DNA of 64,000 bases from Prinia subflava (lineage: Eukaryota > Chordata > Aves > Passeriformes > Cisticolidae), in contig NC_086283.1 in the NCBI RefSeq assembly GCF_021018805.1, forward strand, positions 22,843,662 to 22,907,661. The letters are read 5' to 3'. Below the pieces are notes generated by a model that was given only the letters and a program-made list of their open reading frames with translations, searched no databases and had not been told where the DNA came from. Positions 21,801-35,000 of this stretch are shown here, piece after piece. The stretch's first letter is position 1. Each line of letters opens with the position of its first letter. The position numbers and the translations under genes were made by a program.

Positions 21801-24800
21801 TGACAACATGAGGTGGAGGAAGCCCCCATGGTGTCCTCCCGGCACTGGGCACAGCTGGGACTCACTGCTCACCCAGCTGGGCTCTTTAGGGCAGGAGGCA
21901 CACAGAGCTCCACACAGCCACGGGCACCTCCTGCTTCCAGCTCCCAGCTCCACTCAGCAAAGTGCAAAGATTTTGGAGCTGCCAGAGCAGACACAGACAG
22001 GGCACATGGACAGGAATGAGGAATGCTCTTGGATGTTCTCCCAGACACAGCGCTTTTCCATAATTAACCTTCATTAAGGTCTCATAAGTTTTGGGAACTG
22101 CTCCTTGCCATGTCACCAGCCAGAAATTGCTGAAATGCCTCCTTCACCTCCTACTCTGAAATGTCTGCTCCAAGGGCATCACTCCCTGGGGGTGGCACCT
22201 GGCAGGGGAAATGGCAGCAGAGCCTCTGCCACCCTGCTCCTGTCCCAGACAGCTGATGGGGACTTGAACACGAAAGACATCCAGGGGTAGAAATAATCCT
22301 ACAGGTTGCACAGGAATTGCTGGATGGTGTCTGTGAGCACTGGCTGGTAAAACCCAGACAGGAACCCCTCTGGCCACCACAGGGCAGGGACACTGTAGCT
22401 GTTGGGTGTCTGGATCAGATCTGGATCATAATCTGTGCAGGCTGGGCATGGATACACCCAGCAGCACCATCAGAACCCCCCAGAGCACTCCCTGCCTTAT
22501 CTCTGCCCCACTCATCCCTCGGCTGGGCTCCTGGGCTGTGTGTGACCACCCTTATCAGCTGAATGGGGTAGCTCTCATTTCCTCCCTTCAAACGAGCCCA
22601 ACAGCAGCCTCAGGTCTTGTTTATTCTGTTCTAAAAGCTCAAATAGCCTTTTGCGTTTGCAGTGTGCAGAGCTTTGTGCTGCACAACACAGGAACGCGGC
22701 CACCAGGAACCCGTGGTGATGCTGCAGCACCTGTCCACCCAAAAGCAGCTCCTGCCCTCCAGGCTGGCACCTGGGCGAGGAGCTGGGCCCAGCCTGCACA
22801 GAGAACACCTCTGCTTCCACAAACAGCACTCAGAACAACCTAAATTCAGGTTTGCAGCCTGTCTTTAGTAAAGATGAGAAGGAAGCACAGAGGCAGACAC
22901 ATTAGCCACAAAAAAAAAAAAAAAAAAAGAGACGCATAGGATCATGGAATCATGGGATGGTTTAAGCCGGGAAAGCCGTTTCAGATTAAGTCTAGCACTG
23001 TCAAGGCCACCACTAACCCAAGTCTCTTCTCCACCAAAACATCTTCACAGACCCCATCTTCACTGGGCAGGGTTGAAGAGGGGACAGCCAAGCTCAGGGG
23101 CATGGGATGCACCAGAAGAGAAGGACCAGAGGGCTCTGGGACATGCCGTCTGATGGACATTGGCAGCAGGACAAGGTGGGATGGCAGAGACCAAGTTGGT
23201 GTCCCCTGGCACTGCTGTGATGGCTACAGGAGTGTCTTACAGCACATCATAGATTCCTACTCCCCCAGGCAGCTCCTCAAAGTCCTGTAGCCCCTTTGGC
23301 CTACAGGACACCTCCTCCCAGCAGCTCCAGAGCACTTGGGAGCAGGAGCTCTGTGGCAGCTCGGGGGTTACACATCCCACTGCTCGGACTGCAGCTGCAG
23401 AGCAGATGTCTGGGGAGAGCAAGGGATGGAAAAAAAGGAACAGAAACAAAGGGCCAGGAAGGTGAGGATCCTGATCCGTCCTTGCCTCCCCCACCTGCAT
23501 TTCTGCAGCTGTTCTGACCCCAGAGGAATAACAGAGAGGGCAGGACCGTCCCACTGTGCTGGGAGCACACAGCAGCAGCCCCTCATGCCTGAGGAGAAGT
23601 CCAGCATGGAGGGAACCTGGGGTTCCATCTCTGGAAAGGCAATGGCAAAGCAAGCTCAGAGCAGAGAGAGTCTCTGGCTCCAGCCCACCCTGTGCACCAC
23701 CCCAGTGCCAGCACAGCCACCACCCACCTGTGTCAGATCTAACCTTGGGGTGAAGTTTCTTCCTTCTCTTTGGTGTTTGCTGAAGCCAGAAAGAAAAATC
23801 CAGAAGAGAATCCCAGATAGTTTGGGTTGGAAAGGACCTTAGAGATCATCTTGTTCTGGCCATCTGCCATGGACAGGGACACCTTCTACTACCCCAGGTT
23901 GCTCAGAGCTCCATCCAACCTGGCCTAGAACACTTCGAGGCATGAGGCTTCCACAAGGAGCAAGATGAAAACTGCCCCTCCTATGCTGAAGAAAATTAAT
24001 CCATCTTGCCCATCCTGTAGTCCACCCTTTCTAAAATTGCACTGTTTTCCTGTGGACCATCCCATGGATCTCACATGCACTTTGTTTGGACAAGCAGGTG
24101 CCGTCGCTCCGAGGGCAGGCAGTGGTGCTGGAGCTTCGGCAGCGCCGGGCACGGCACCCATCACCCACCACAGGCACCACCAGCCAGGCTGCACCTCCCG
24201 AAGAGGAGCCATCGCATCTCACATTTCTCTACACAGACAACAGCAAAAATCCAGTGGTCACCACCTGGAGGAGCATTAAACCCAGCACAAACTGAGGTCA
24301 GCGTCCAGAGTACTGCACGAGACCCAACGCCAGCCATCACCAAAGGCCAAGGAAGGCCAAGTCAAAGGAAAACACCAACAGTTCTGCTAGAAAAACAGAA
24401 CCAGCAGCAGCTCTGGCTCTGCGGGGAGCTCTCAGCTCCAATCACCCACTGGAGCATTTGCATCTCCCATGGATGTGACCTGCTGCAGCTGCTCTTCTGC
24501 TTCCCACGCCGAGGAACGACCCCCCAGCCCCTACTGCTAAATCCAGGCACTAAAGAACAGTTACTTCCTTAATACACAAGGGAACTCCCTCCTGCCTTTA
24601 TGCATTTATTTAGCATAAACACTTGTGTTACCAGAGGAACCCATGGAGCAGGATTCCCTTGTGGTCTTGCTGCAGCTTTTTCCATGTTGTACAGAATCAC
24701 AAACCCACCCCGTTCCTGGCTGAAGAACGCTCAGGCTCCAGCAGCCTTGGTGGGAGCCCTACACTCTCCCAGGGACAAGGAGCCCCAAGCACGGCTGTCA

Positions 24801-25970
24801 CACCCAGCTGGTGGCCACTGCCACAGCCCTGTCATGGGCACAAGACTTCGCAGGAAGGAACAAGCATTCAATTCCCAGAAGAGGCACGAAGGGTTACATT
24901 AGGACTCTCTTCTTCCCTTCTTAAAGGCTGCAATAGAAAAATAACCCCAAATCAAGTATTTCCCAGCTCAGCACAAGATCCTGCCTCCTTCCCCACCAGC
25001 CTGTTTTGGTTTATTGACTGGTCCCTGAAGCCTGGGAGAAGTGCCTGCATGGGCTCCTCGCTAAACTCCTGAAATCCCATCCCACAACAGAAAAACCTGC
25101 AAAATCGAGGAGTTTAACCCCAAGGAGTCCTGGATGTGCAGTCGAGCGCAAGGCCCCGCTCAGCCCGCGGGGGTGCAGGCACAGAACCCCTGTCCATGCA
25201 GGGACCCCTCCAGGCACAGCCGTAAATCGAGGCATAACCTCAACTCCGAGTTTCAAAATGCAGCCAAGGGACATTTCTCAGGGGAACAGAGGTCTGTGTG
25301 CACAGGGGAAGGACTGTCACCAGCTCACAGGGCCCTCGCATCAGGACCTCCTTCTCCTGCACCCCACACCACCTGGCCATCGCTCACCACAGCTCCGGAG
25401 GCATTTCCACCTCCACCCCACAGCTCCAAACCCCGCTCTTTTCTCATTCCTCCTCTCCTCCTTCTGAAAACTGCTTTTAAATCAATGAATCGGTGTCAGC
25501 AGGTGATGCCACATCCCAGACCACGGCTGGCACCAGCACCACCGCACCCTGGCCATGCCGGCTGCCGCCGTCACCGCCTGCCAGAGCCGGGGGCTCAGGC
25601 TCACGCAGAAGTGTTTTGGCTCAGAAAACAATCGGAGATCAGGAGGAGCCGGGACGCGGCGCTTCCCGCGCTCCCACCGGCTCGGCTGGTTGTGGCCAGA
25701 AATAAACCCAAATATTGCCAGGGCCGCCGGTCTCTCCTGCCCGCTGCACCCTACGTGGGGAGCAGGGCGGGGAAGGAAAAGCCCCACGCGGTGCGGCTGA
25801 GGCCAGCCCGTGCTCTGTCACTGCCATCGCCCCTGTCATCCCTGCCCCGCTCAGCCGCATCCCGGGTGCCAGCGCCGTGTCCCAGCAGGGCACAGGGCTC
25901 CCTGCACACCGCGCTGAGCCGGCTCCGGGCACACGCTCCGGCAGGGCGGAACCTGCAGAGCGCTTCACGG

Positions 25971-26024
<54 letters not shown>

Positions 26025-29000
26025 GAAAACTTCTGGGGCTTGAGAGAAGATAAAAAGAAAAAACACAAACCCAACAACTTTAGAACAACACAAGCGACAC
26101 ATCTGAACCCTGCCCTGGCCCCGCCGCGTAAAAGCCAGAGCAAACCGCCCTGCTGCACAGGAAACGCTGCCTCCAAGAAATCTTTAACAAGAAGAAAGGT
26201 CATTTTGCAGCCTTTACCACCTCCCCCGAGAGCGTTTGCTGGCTGGAGCCACCCAGTCCAAACACAGAGCCGGGACACGAGCAGACTCACCATGGCAGGA
26301 GCTGTTAATCCCGGCTTTGTTCATTGAAACCCGTGGATGAAACGCCGAAAAGAGTATCAGCATGACCCCCAGGCTCCTTCACGCCCTCCTCGGCCACCCA
26401 GCGCTGTCCCCCGGCGGCGAGAGACCTTCCCCCAGGCGCTCCATGGCAGAGCCGCAGTTTTCCCCCGCAGGGCTGTGCCGTGCCGAGCCGAGCCGAGCCG
26501 ACGTGTCCCCGGCAAACAGGACATCCCGGCCCCGCAGGGCTGAGCGCCACGGGCGGGGGTGGCTCCATCCGGTCCCGCTCCCAGCCCCGCCGCGGCGCGG
26601 GCAGCCGGGGCTGTCCTGCCCGGCACGGCACCCCGGCGCCGCCAGGTGAGCCGCAGCTTTCCGATCCAACCGGAGAAATAAAGGGCTGGGGGCAAAACGT
26701 CCCGCAGGGAGACATGGTGCCGGCTCCAGGAGCTGGGAGTGGGGCTGGTGGGGGGGAGTCTGACACTGTCCGGCAGTACACCGGCATGGAGGAGAGGGAT
26801 GGGCACCCCAAAAACCCCTCTCATCATCAGACATCAACTAATCAAACCACTTGAACCTCAGCTGAGGCTCCTCTCGGTTGGCTGTTGGCAAGCAGCAGGA
26901 GCTGCCAGCAGGTTCTGTGTGCAAGGAATGGGAAAACTGGCAGCCAAGGCTGGGCTGTCATAAATTTCCCAGTCCCTCAAGATACCAAAGAGGACTAAAA
27001 GCTCAAAAAGATGGTTCAGGGACAAAACAGCAGTGCCTGCAATCTAAGATATCCAGACTAAATCATGCAATTCCCTACTAATTTACAGTTTGTGCTAAGC
27101 CCAGTGTGCTCCCCCTGCCCAGAGAATGCTTATTCCCCATGGAGCTGGAGTTGACTCACCTATCAGCCCAAAGCAGAGGGATCAGCACAGTCCAAGCAAG
27201 AAGTTGTGGCTGACACAGGATTAGTCTCCACAATGAAAACCATATTCCCTGTGCCTGCACTTGCCAAACTGGTGCTTTGGCACAAATCATTCCCAGAATG
27301 AGCTGTGAGATCCCTGGAGCTGAGCATCATCTCACCTTGCTTCTGATTTCCAGTGAGAAACACCGTAGGTCTCTCATCCCTGTCCAGGGATATGGCATTG
27401 GAAAACATCCCGCCCATTCTCAGCCCACACCTGGCAGGTCAGACCCTGCAGATCCAGGGGGGATCCAGCCCATCAGACCTTGCTGTCCTGACAGGCTGTG
27501 ACAAGGATGGAAGCTCATGTAACAGGCCCAATATCACTCCCCAAAACATGACGGGCAGTGAAACCTGCACATAGGGGTGGAAGCACAGCGGGAACATCAG
27601 GTTTAGGAAGGTCACTGAGTCAAACATGAGCACATGGTCTAGCTCTTTCTTTGTTCCCTTTCCTCCCAACTGTAAGGAGATGTTGTTGGGGCTGGAGTTG
27701 AAACTCAAGGCTTCCCGTTCTTTATGAAGCTAACAGGAGATGCCAGGACAGCAGGACAGCAGCATTTTGGAGAAGTCTTATAGGGTGCACAGCTTTTCAA
27801 AGAGACGAAGGAACATTTCAAAAAAATACAGAAGTCTCCTTGCCAGGAATGTGGGGAATGTCAGGAATATTATAAAACAGGATGCAAAAGCTGACCTCAA
27901 GCAACATTAGAGACTCTTGTGCTGGTCTGTGAAGATGCTGAATCCCAATGGAAGACCAATCATGGGAATGGCAGAGTCAGCTTACATGGTCCCATCCATC
28001 TGCCTCCCACCAGAGAATCCAGCACAGCCAGGTCTGCCTGTGCCACTTCCCACAGCCAAGTCCACTCTGTGCCTGGCCATAGACTGAAACAGGGCCCTTT
28101 ATGTAGAAAACAGCATTTCTGAGGAGCCAAGGCAAGCAAAGCCTTGTGGGACACAGAGGAGAGCCATGGACTGGGAAGGATCCAAGGATGCACAAAGGAG
28201 TCTGGGCTGCTCCATGGCTAAAAGACAGTCCCAAATCCAAGACCTTTGCTGTAAGCCAGGTGGAACACTTCCCAGACATGGCTCAAACAAATTTAAAGTT
28301 TGGTTAATTAACCAAGCACTTCCCAGCCTTCTGAGGGGTTTACAGGCACAGGAGCTCACACCCCTGGCACAGCTATTCCAGCTCACGGGAAGTTATGACA
28401 GCAAACACACCGGAGCCAGAGTGGTGGCTGCCGACAGCAGTGTCAGGAGCAGAGAAACAGCTCCCGAGGTCAGGCCAAGGAGAAGTCCAGGGGTCAGCAG
28501 GCAGCAGGAAGCCCCAATTCCACACATCAACCGCTTGCAGTAGGAAGCAGAGGCCAGTTACTGGCAAAGCAGCACCTTTGGCAGGAACGGGCATGTTTGT
28601 TCCAGCTTCCCTTCCATGTGAAAGCCCCTCTGTAAGGAAAAGATTTGTCACAGCAAGACCCGCTTGGGGTTTTCTCATCTGGGCCCAACTGCACAGTGGC
28701 CTCACTGGTGCTCACAGCTGGACAAGGTGAGGATGAGGCTGCTCGTGGGTGACAGACCCCTCCTGATGGTGGGCTGATGCCAGGGCTGGCAAAGGCTCCA
28801 GCCTGTGCTCAGAGCTTCTCAGGTGTGATACCGAGAACACTTTGCCATCAAGACAGCCATTCTGGAATAGCCACTGCGATCACACAAGGATGAGCGTCCC
28901 CAGCCCAACCCCCACCACAGCGGCCGTGCACAGTGGGGGAGCCATCCCAGCACTCAGGGCTGTGTCCTTCAGAACAACACTAAAATATCCATCTTTCCCC

Positions 29001-32000
29001 AAGCAAACATTCCTTTCAAGTCCCAGAAGTGTGCAGCAGTTGGCCCACTGTTTTTTTCTGAGGAAGCCTCTGCCTCAGCAAAGCTCTCCCCTAGTGCTGC
29101 TGGCTGATGTGTTTGTGGCCAATCAATCAGCTCACACCCCTCTAGAACTTTGTCAATTTTAGGACTAATTTTTGACTCACATGCAAGTTTTCAGAAAACG
29201 ACCTGAGGCCCCTAAAACACATTTCAGCAACCTCAGCATCTTCAGGGACAAGTGGCACCCACCCCCAGCCACGTCCAAGACAGTCCATGCCTTGATTTGC
29301 CCAAAATCTCAGTCCCGGTGCCTGGACACATGGCTGCTCAGCCAACCCTGCCTCGCTGAGCCACAGCCGTGTGCACACAGCTGGCCACGCCCCGCTGCCC
29401 TGCCTGCCATGTGACAGGTGACACTGACCCGTGACCGCCGCACAAGGACTCGCTGCTCTTCCCGTCGGCTGCTCACCAAGTGTTTCATTCCCACCTGCCC
29501 ACAAGGAGGACTGTGGAGTGTCACAAGGTCCCTGCAGGCTGAGAGCACCAAGCGGGGCTGCAGGAGCTGCTCTTTGCCCTCCTTGGTCTCCAGAGCATTC
29601 CCAGAGAGAGAGGTGGGATATGGCATCTCCTCCCCCTTTCACTGGAAAACGCCCCTGTGCCCATCTCCACCCAGGACCTCCACAGAGCTGGAGACGAGCT
29701 GAAGGGCAGCAATGCTGGAAAAACAGGGAAAGCACTGACAAAGCCACTGGTGCTTCACTCTGTGCCACAATGGGCTGAGGAGCCTGGCCAAGAAACACAA
29801 ATGCTCAATAATCCATGGAACCCAGTCTTACACAACATCCTCCGTGCTGCCAGGAGCCCTTCACGGCTCAGTCCCTGCTCAAGGAGCAGCACGAACCACC
29901 TGAGAGTAGGTAAATCCCAGGTGAAGCAGCTGGGCAGGTGACTGGCTCTGCCAGCACAGCCAGAGAACAGCCCAAGGACAGCCAAGATCTCTGTGGGCAC
30001 TGGCAGTAAAGACACTGGGATCTCCAAGGATTTGAGTTCCATCCTGAGCACTCGGGGGGGATGTGGCTTGCCAAGACAGATGTTCTTAACTCACAAAGTT
30101 TCCTTCTGTCCTTGGAAACCACTGATAAAATATCAGTGAACCTTATCAAAAGCCAATCATTGAGACTGACCTTGCTATCTCTGCCTTCTCCAGCCACTGT
30201 GGCCAAAGAAACAGAGACACGAGACTCAGGCTTCTTCCTCAGGACCCTGCCTGGGGAACCCTCAAAGCAAAAATTGACACCTAAAGCAAGGAGGGAGTAG
30301 GGGCTGAGGTGGGGGCAGCCGCAGCACAGCAAAGTGAGTTTGCTTTGCTGAGAAGGGCAAGAAGGAAAAGCATCAAACCATGAGCTCAGCCAAGGGTCCA
30401 GCACTGCTTCCTGCCACAGTTCTGCAGAACTTCATTAATGAGGCAACAGCTGCAGCTCCCCAGCCTACAACAGTGTGCACAGAAACAAAAAATTAATTAA
30501 AAAGCAATCCCTGCTGCTTCAGCAGGTGGGAAGACCATGGAGAGCAGGCAAAGAGAGGCACCCTCACAGTGTGGCTGCAGCACGGCAGCAGTGCCTGAGC
30601 TCCAAGGACACCGTGATCCCCTCCACGGCTTCCTCAGTCAGAGGAAGAGATTTGGGCACACCCAGCTCCTCTCAAAGCAGTCTCTGCCAGTGGGGAAGGA
30701 CGATCCACCCAAAACTCACCAGGTCCCAGCCTGCTCCTGCTGCACCTCCCCGTGCCCAGGATCCTGCAGCTACCCAGAGCCGGCCGGAGCCGCAGCTGCC
30801 AGACACTCACCCAAGGTCAGGCTGGCAGCAGCCACATGCCCACAGGGAACATGAGGCACAAAGCTGCAGCTCACCAACAAACTCTGACTACTACCACTTC
30901 TTCAATCCCCCACCACATTCCACACCACCACAGGGATCACAGAATCTTGGAACTACAGGGTGGTTTATGTTGGAGAGGACATTTCAGCTCATCCAGTTCC
31001 AACCCCTGCCATAGGCAAGGACACCTTCCACCGGACCAGGTTACTCCAAACCTCATCCAACCCAGCCTTGGACACTTCCAAGGATGTGGCAGTCACTTCT
31101 CTAGGCAACCTGTGCCACCACCCTAACAGGAAAACATTTCTTCCCAGTGCTTCAACAGCACCTGAGGGTCACCTCTGAACCATCTCTTTGTATTTAAACA
31201 CTTAAAAAAAAAAAAAAAAAAAAAAGGGAATTAAAAATGTGTGCTGCTTCTTTTGTGCTGGGAAGTGTTCTCACTACACCAACCAACACCACCTCATTAC
31301 CTCATTTTATTTACCCCCTCTTCCCTGCTTCCTGCAATGCGGACACCATCAGTCAGACCAGCGCTACCTCTGTGCCTGGCCCAGCACACAACGACCCCAG
31401 TTCGCAGGTGATTTTCGCAGCCAATGGAGCCAGCACCCTGCCAGCTCGATGCCTTTAACCTGAGGCAGCACCAGGGAGCCCCCCAGGTGCTTTCAGAGGC
31501 TGCCGACAGAGCACCAGTGCTCCCAGTCCAGCCACTCCATGCTGGGACCACCGCTCCTCCAGCTGCCGGAGCGGAGCGACACCCCAGCGTTGCCGGGGCC
31601 AGGAGCCAAGGCAAAACAATGGGAACCATTTACAGGGCAGGAAGCTGCATCTGCTGGATGAAACGCTATCTTCAAACAAGACGTGTTTGGATAACTCCAG
31701 TTTCATAACTCGCCTCTTCCGATGTTAGGAAATCACGGTAATAAAAAGAAAACAAAATGGGGGAGAAGAAATTTGGCACGGGGAACATCGGGGAGCAGCT
31801 CGAGCCCCGGCGCTGCCCGCGGGAAGCCCAGCCTGTGGCATCGGGGTCTGGCTGCAGCCCCTGCCCCAGGATCAAGGTGGGATCAAATACCCACGGGGAA
31901 AGGGTTCAATCTGCACTACCGACCCCAGGGGCACAGTGAATGTTGATCTGGTGCATTTCCACCTTGGCTTGCCTGACTTTTCAATGGCAATCAAAGCCAC

Positions 32001-35000
32001 CCTGGGGGAAGGAACGCAGCCACACCAAGCACAGATGATACGGGGTTCAGCAGCTCTTATCATCATCACCTTAAAGATAACGGGAGGGATGGCCGGAAAT
32101 GCACCCTCAACACCCCGTGGATGCCAGCTCAGCCTCCCCACAGCGACAGCAGCACTGTGGGGCACAGTGGGACCCCGCAGGACCCCGCCTCTCGCCCCGC
32201 TGTGACAGCCGGCCCGGCCCGCGCCTCCCGCAGCTGCCATCTCCACAATTCGGGACAAGCAGCCAAAAGCTGAGGTCACCCGGCTCGGCCGCGGACCCTC
32301 CCCAGCACCCACCTCCTCTCCCCACCCTCCACTGGCCAAATATAAACTTGCTTACAGGAAATGCCTTAAAGAAAAGGCACCTCCCTGCGTCCCGAAGAAT
32401 GCCCAGAAAATAAACTGTCTCTGGACATGAAGGAAATGGCTTTTTTTTTTTTTTTTTTTTTTTCAACCACGCTGCAAAGCAGCTTTAACCCCTTCAGTCC
32501 CTGCTGTAAATTCAGCTCCTGTGTGCCTCAGGGAATCTCAAGGTGTCTGGACTCTGGATTGGTGACATGTGAGGAGCCTCTCACCAGAGGCTATTTGTGG
32601 CATCGCCAAATCCTGAAAAAAATGCCACAAAAACCAGAAGCTAAACATAAACTCTCTGTCTGGCACAGAAAGCACGGCACCCTCGAAGGGGGCTCATAGC
32701 TGGGGCACACTCTTGGTTCCACAAAAGCCCTGGCTCCATTCCCAGAGCCGTTGGGCAGAACGGGAACTTGCACAGCTGCTGGCATTGCAGGAGGTCCTGC
32801 AGAGCAGCCAGGGGGGCAGAGGGCTGCACCTGTGCCCCACTCCGCACCCAGACCCTTTCTTCCAGGGCCCTGAGTGGGGTGTGTCAGTCAGCACCCCCTC
32901 CGAGGGTCCCTCAGGGGTGGGCTGGGATCTCCGGCAGATGGAAATGCAGCTCCCAAGTTTCCTGTGGAGGGCAGGGATGGGGCACCCCAGCAATGCAGCC
33001 CCCTGCAGCCCCCCCAGCCCAGCACTGCAGCTGCTCCAGCCCAGCAGGGACACACATGGAGGCTTCAGGAGCACAAACACTGCCTTCACACCAATGTCCT
33101 GACACAAGGCACAAGAAAGCAAAAAGAAGAAATACAGGAAATCCAGGACGTGGACAAGCAGCTGCCTCAAACAGTCAGTCAAGGACAGAGCAAAGCCAAC
33201 AGCCCCATAAGGAGAGAAGAGAGCTCACTCTCCCCGGGCCCTTCACCACAGGACAGCACAATAAATAAAACAATAAATAAGCTCAGTGCCAGGATCTGGC
33301 AGTGTTCCCGTGCACTCACAGGTCACAGCCACGGAGAGGGCAATTCCAATCTCTCTGTACAGCAGAGGACACCAAAGCAGGGGCAAGGCCAAGGGCACAG
33401 CCAAAGCACTCCCTGTGTCACCAGCCCCCCAGAACACCCCTGAATGTCCCCTTTAATAACCAGGCACTTGGGGCTTTCAGCCTCAGAGGCTCTACGTGGT
33501 TTGATCCAATTCAGCTGCTGCTGTAAAACGCCTCCAGTGCCTGCTGTGATTTGGAATTGCTTGGCACAGCAGCGGTGCTAGAAGAGCTGTGTGGAGGTGT
33601 GAGGCCAGGCGTGGGAAAGGGAAGCGTGGGGTCAGCCACTTGGCTGGGAAGCAAATGTCTGTCCAGAGCAGCAGCCAGGGCTCAGGGTTCAGCAGGAGAT
33701 CACCTGCCTGGAGAAGAGAGGCAATTTCTGTCTTGTCTCTGATTTTGTACTTTGTGTATATCCATTATATTTGGCTGGGGGAGAACCACTGCTTCCTACA
33801 TCCTTGCTGCTCACAAGAAAGCAGGACCACAACTCCCAGGACTCCATTCCAGGAGAAATCACACAGCTACAGCCCATGTGTGGCCCCCAGTGTGTCTGTG
33901 TCCAGGAGGCTCATGGCAGTGGCTCTCACCATGCAACAGCCATCCTGGGATGTGCTAAGGAAGGTGTCCGGAAGCTATGGTACAACCCTCTGCCTGGAAA
34001 AATAGAGCTGGAACGCCAGCCCTGGCTGCCCAGACATCCTGCTCTTCCCCAATGACACTGATGAAATGAGGTCAAGTGCACTCTGCGTCACTGCAGAGCC
34101 TTGTGACACCTCTGCCAGCCGCTGCCCAGGGTCAGTTCCAGTTTCAGCAGGAGCAGCAGAGGGAATCGGCCACCAGCCAGCCCTCTCAAACCCCACAGAG
34201 CAAACCCCCACCTGCAGCCTCAGAACCACCCCTGCCCCCAGCCTTGCTCACTGCCCCAGCCCAGCCTTCAGCACTGGCAGCAAACCCTTGTCCTCTTCAG
34301 TCCTTTTCCTTATTTCTTCCTTTTTCCTTTAAATGCCAGTTTTCTTGTCCTCTCCACTTGCAGGGCAGGAAATCCCCCAGCTCACCCAGCCTGAGGCGCA
34401 CGGGACTCCTCGGGTTCAGCACCAAGATACCCTGTGAGAAGCCTCCAGCTCCTGCTCTCACTTAAGCAACGGGACCAAGCCTTGGCTGCAGCACCCATGG
34501 AAATCCAGATGTTCATCCCAGGACCATGCCAGAAGCCAGGCATCCCAGGACTTATCCTTACCACCCCACCAGCCTCATCTCCCCTACAGACCCCCAGCCT
34601 TTGACGCTGCACCCCTGCTGGGATTCCATGTGCCTCCAGTGCAACAGGATAAGAACTGAGGCCCTGCGGAAGGGCTCCTGAGCTGTTGACGCTGTTCCCA
34701 GCAGCGGGGCCGTTAACGTTTACTCTGCCTGTAACTGGCACGGGGTGACAAGTGCCCCGTGGTGATAAGGGCTCTGCAAACAGCCAGGCCAGCACCCACG
34801 TGGCACAGGGACCTGTCGATGATTAACCCAGCAGCTGCAGGGGACAGCAGCAAGCTGGGGACATGGCCACCCATGGGTGTCACAGCACCCAGAGGCAGGG
34901 GACACATGGGGACCCACTAGGAACCACATCCTGTGGGATCAGGGTCACACCTGCATCATCAGGCAGAGGGTGATGAGCATGGAATGGGGCAGAGTGAGGC

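Noticed and set aside
25134..26327. 397-codon plus-strand open frame
   Set aside because: It runs through the 50-A tract as poly-Lys and through CpG-rich DNA where stops are rare; no domain or splice logic.
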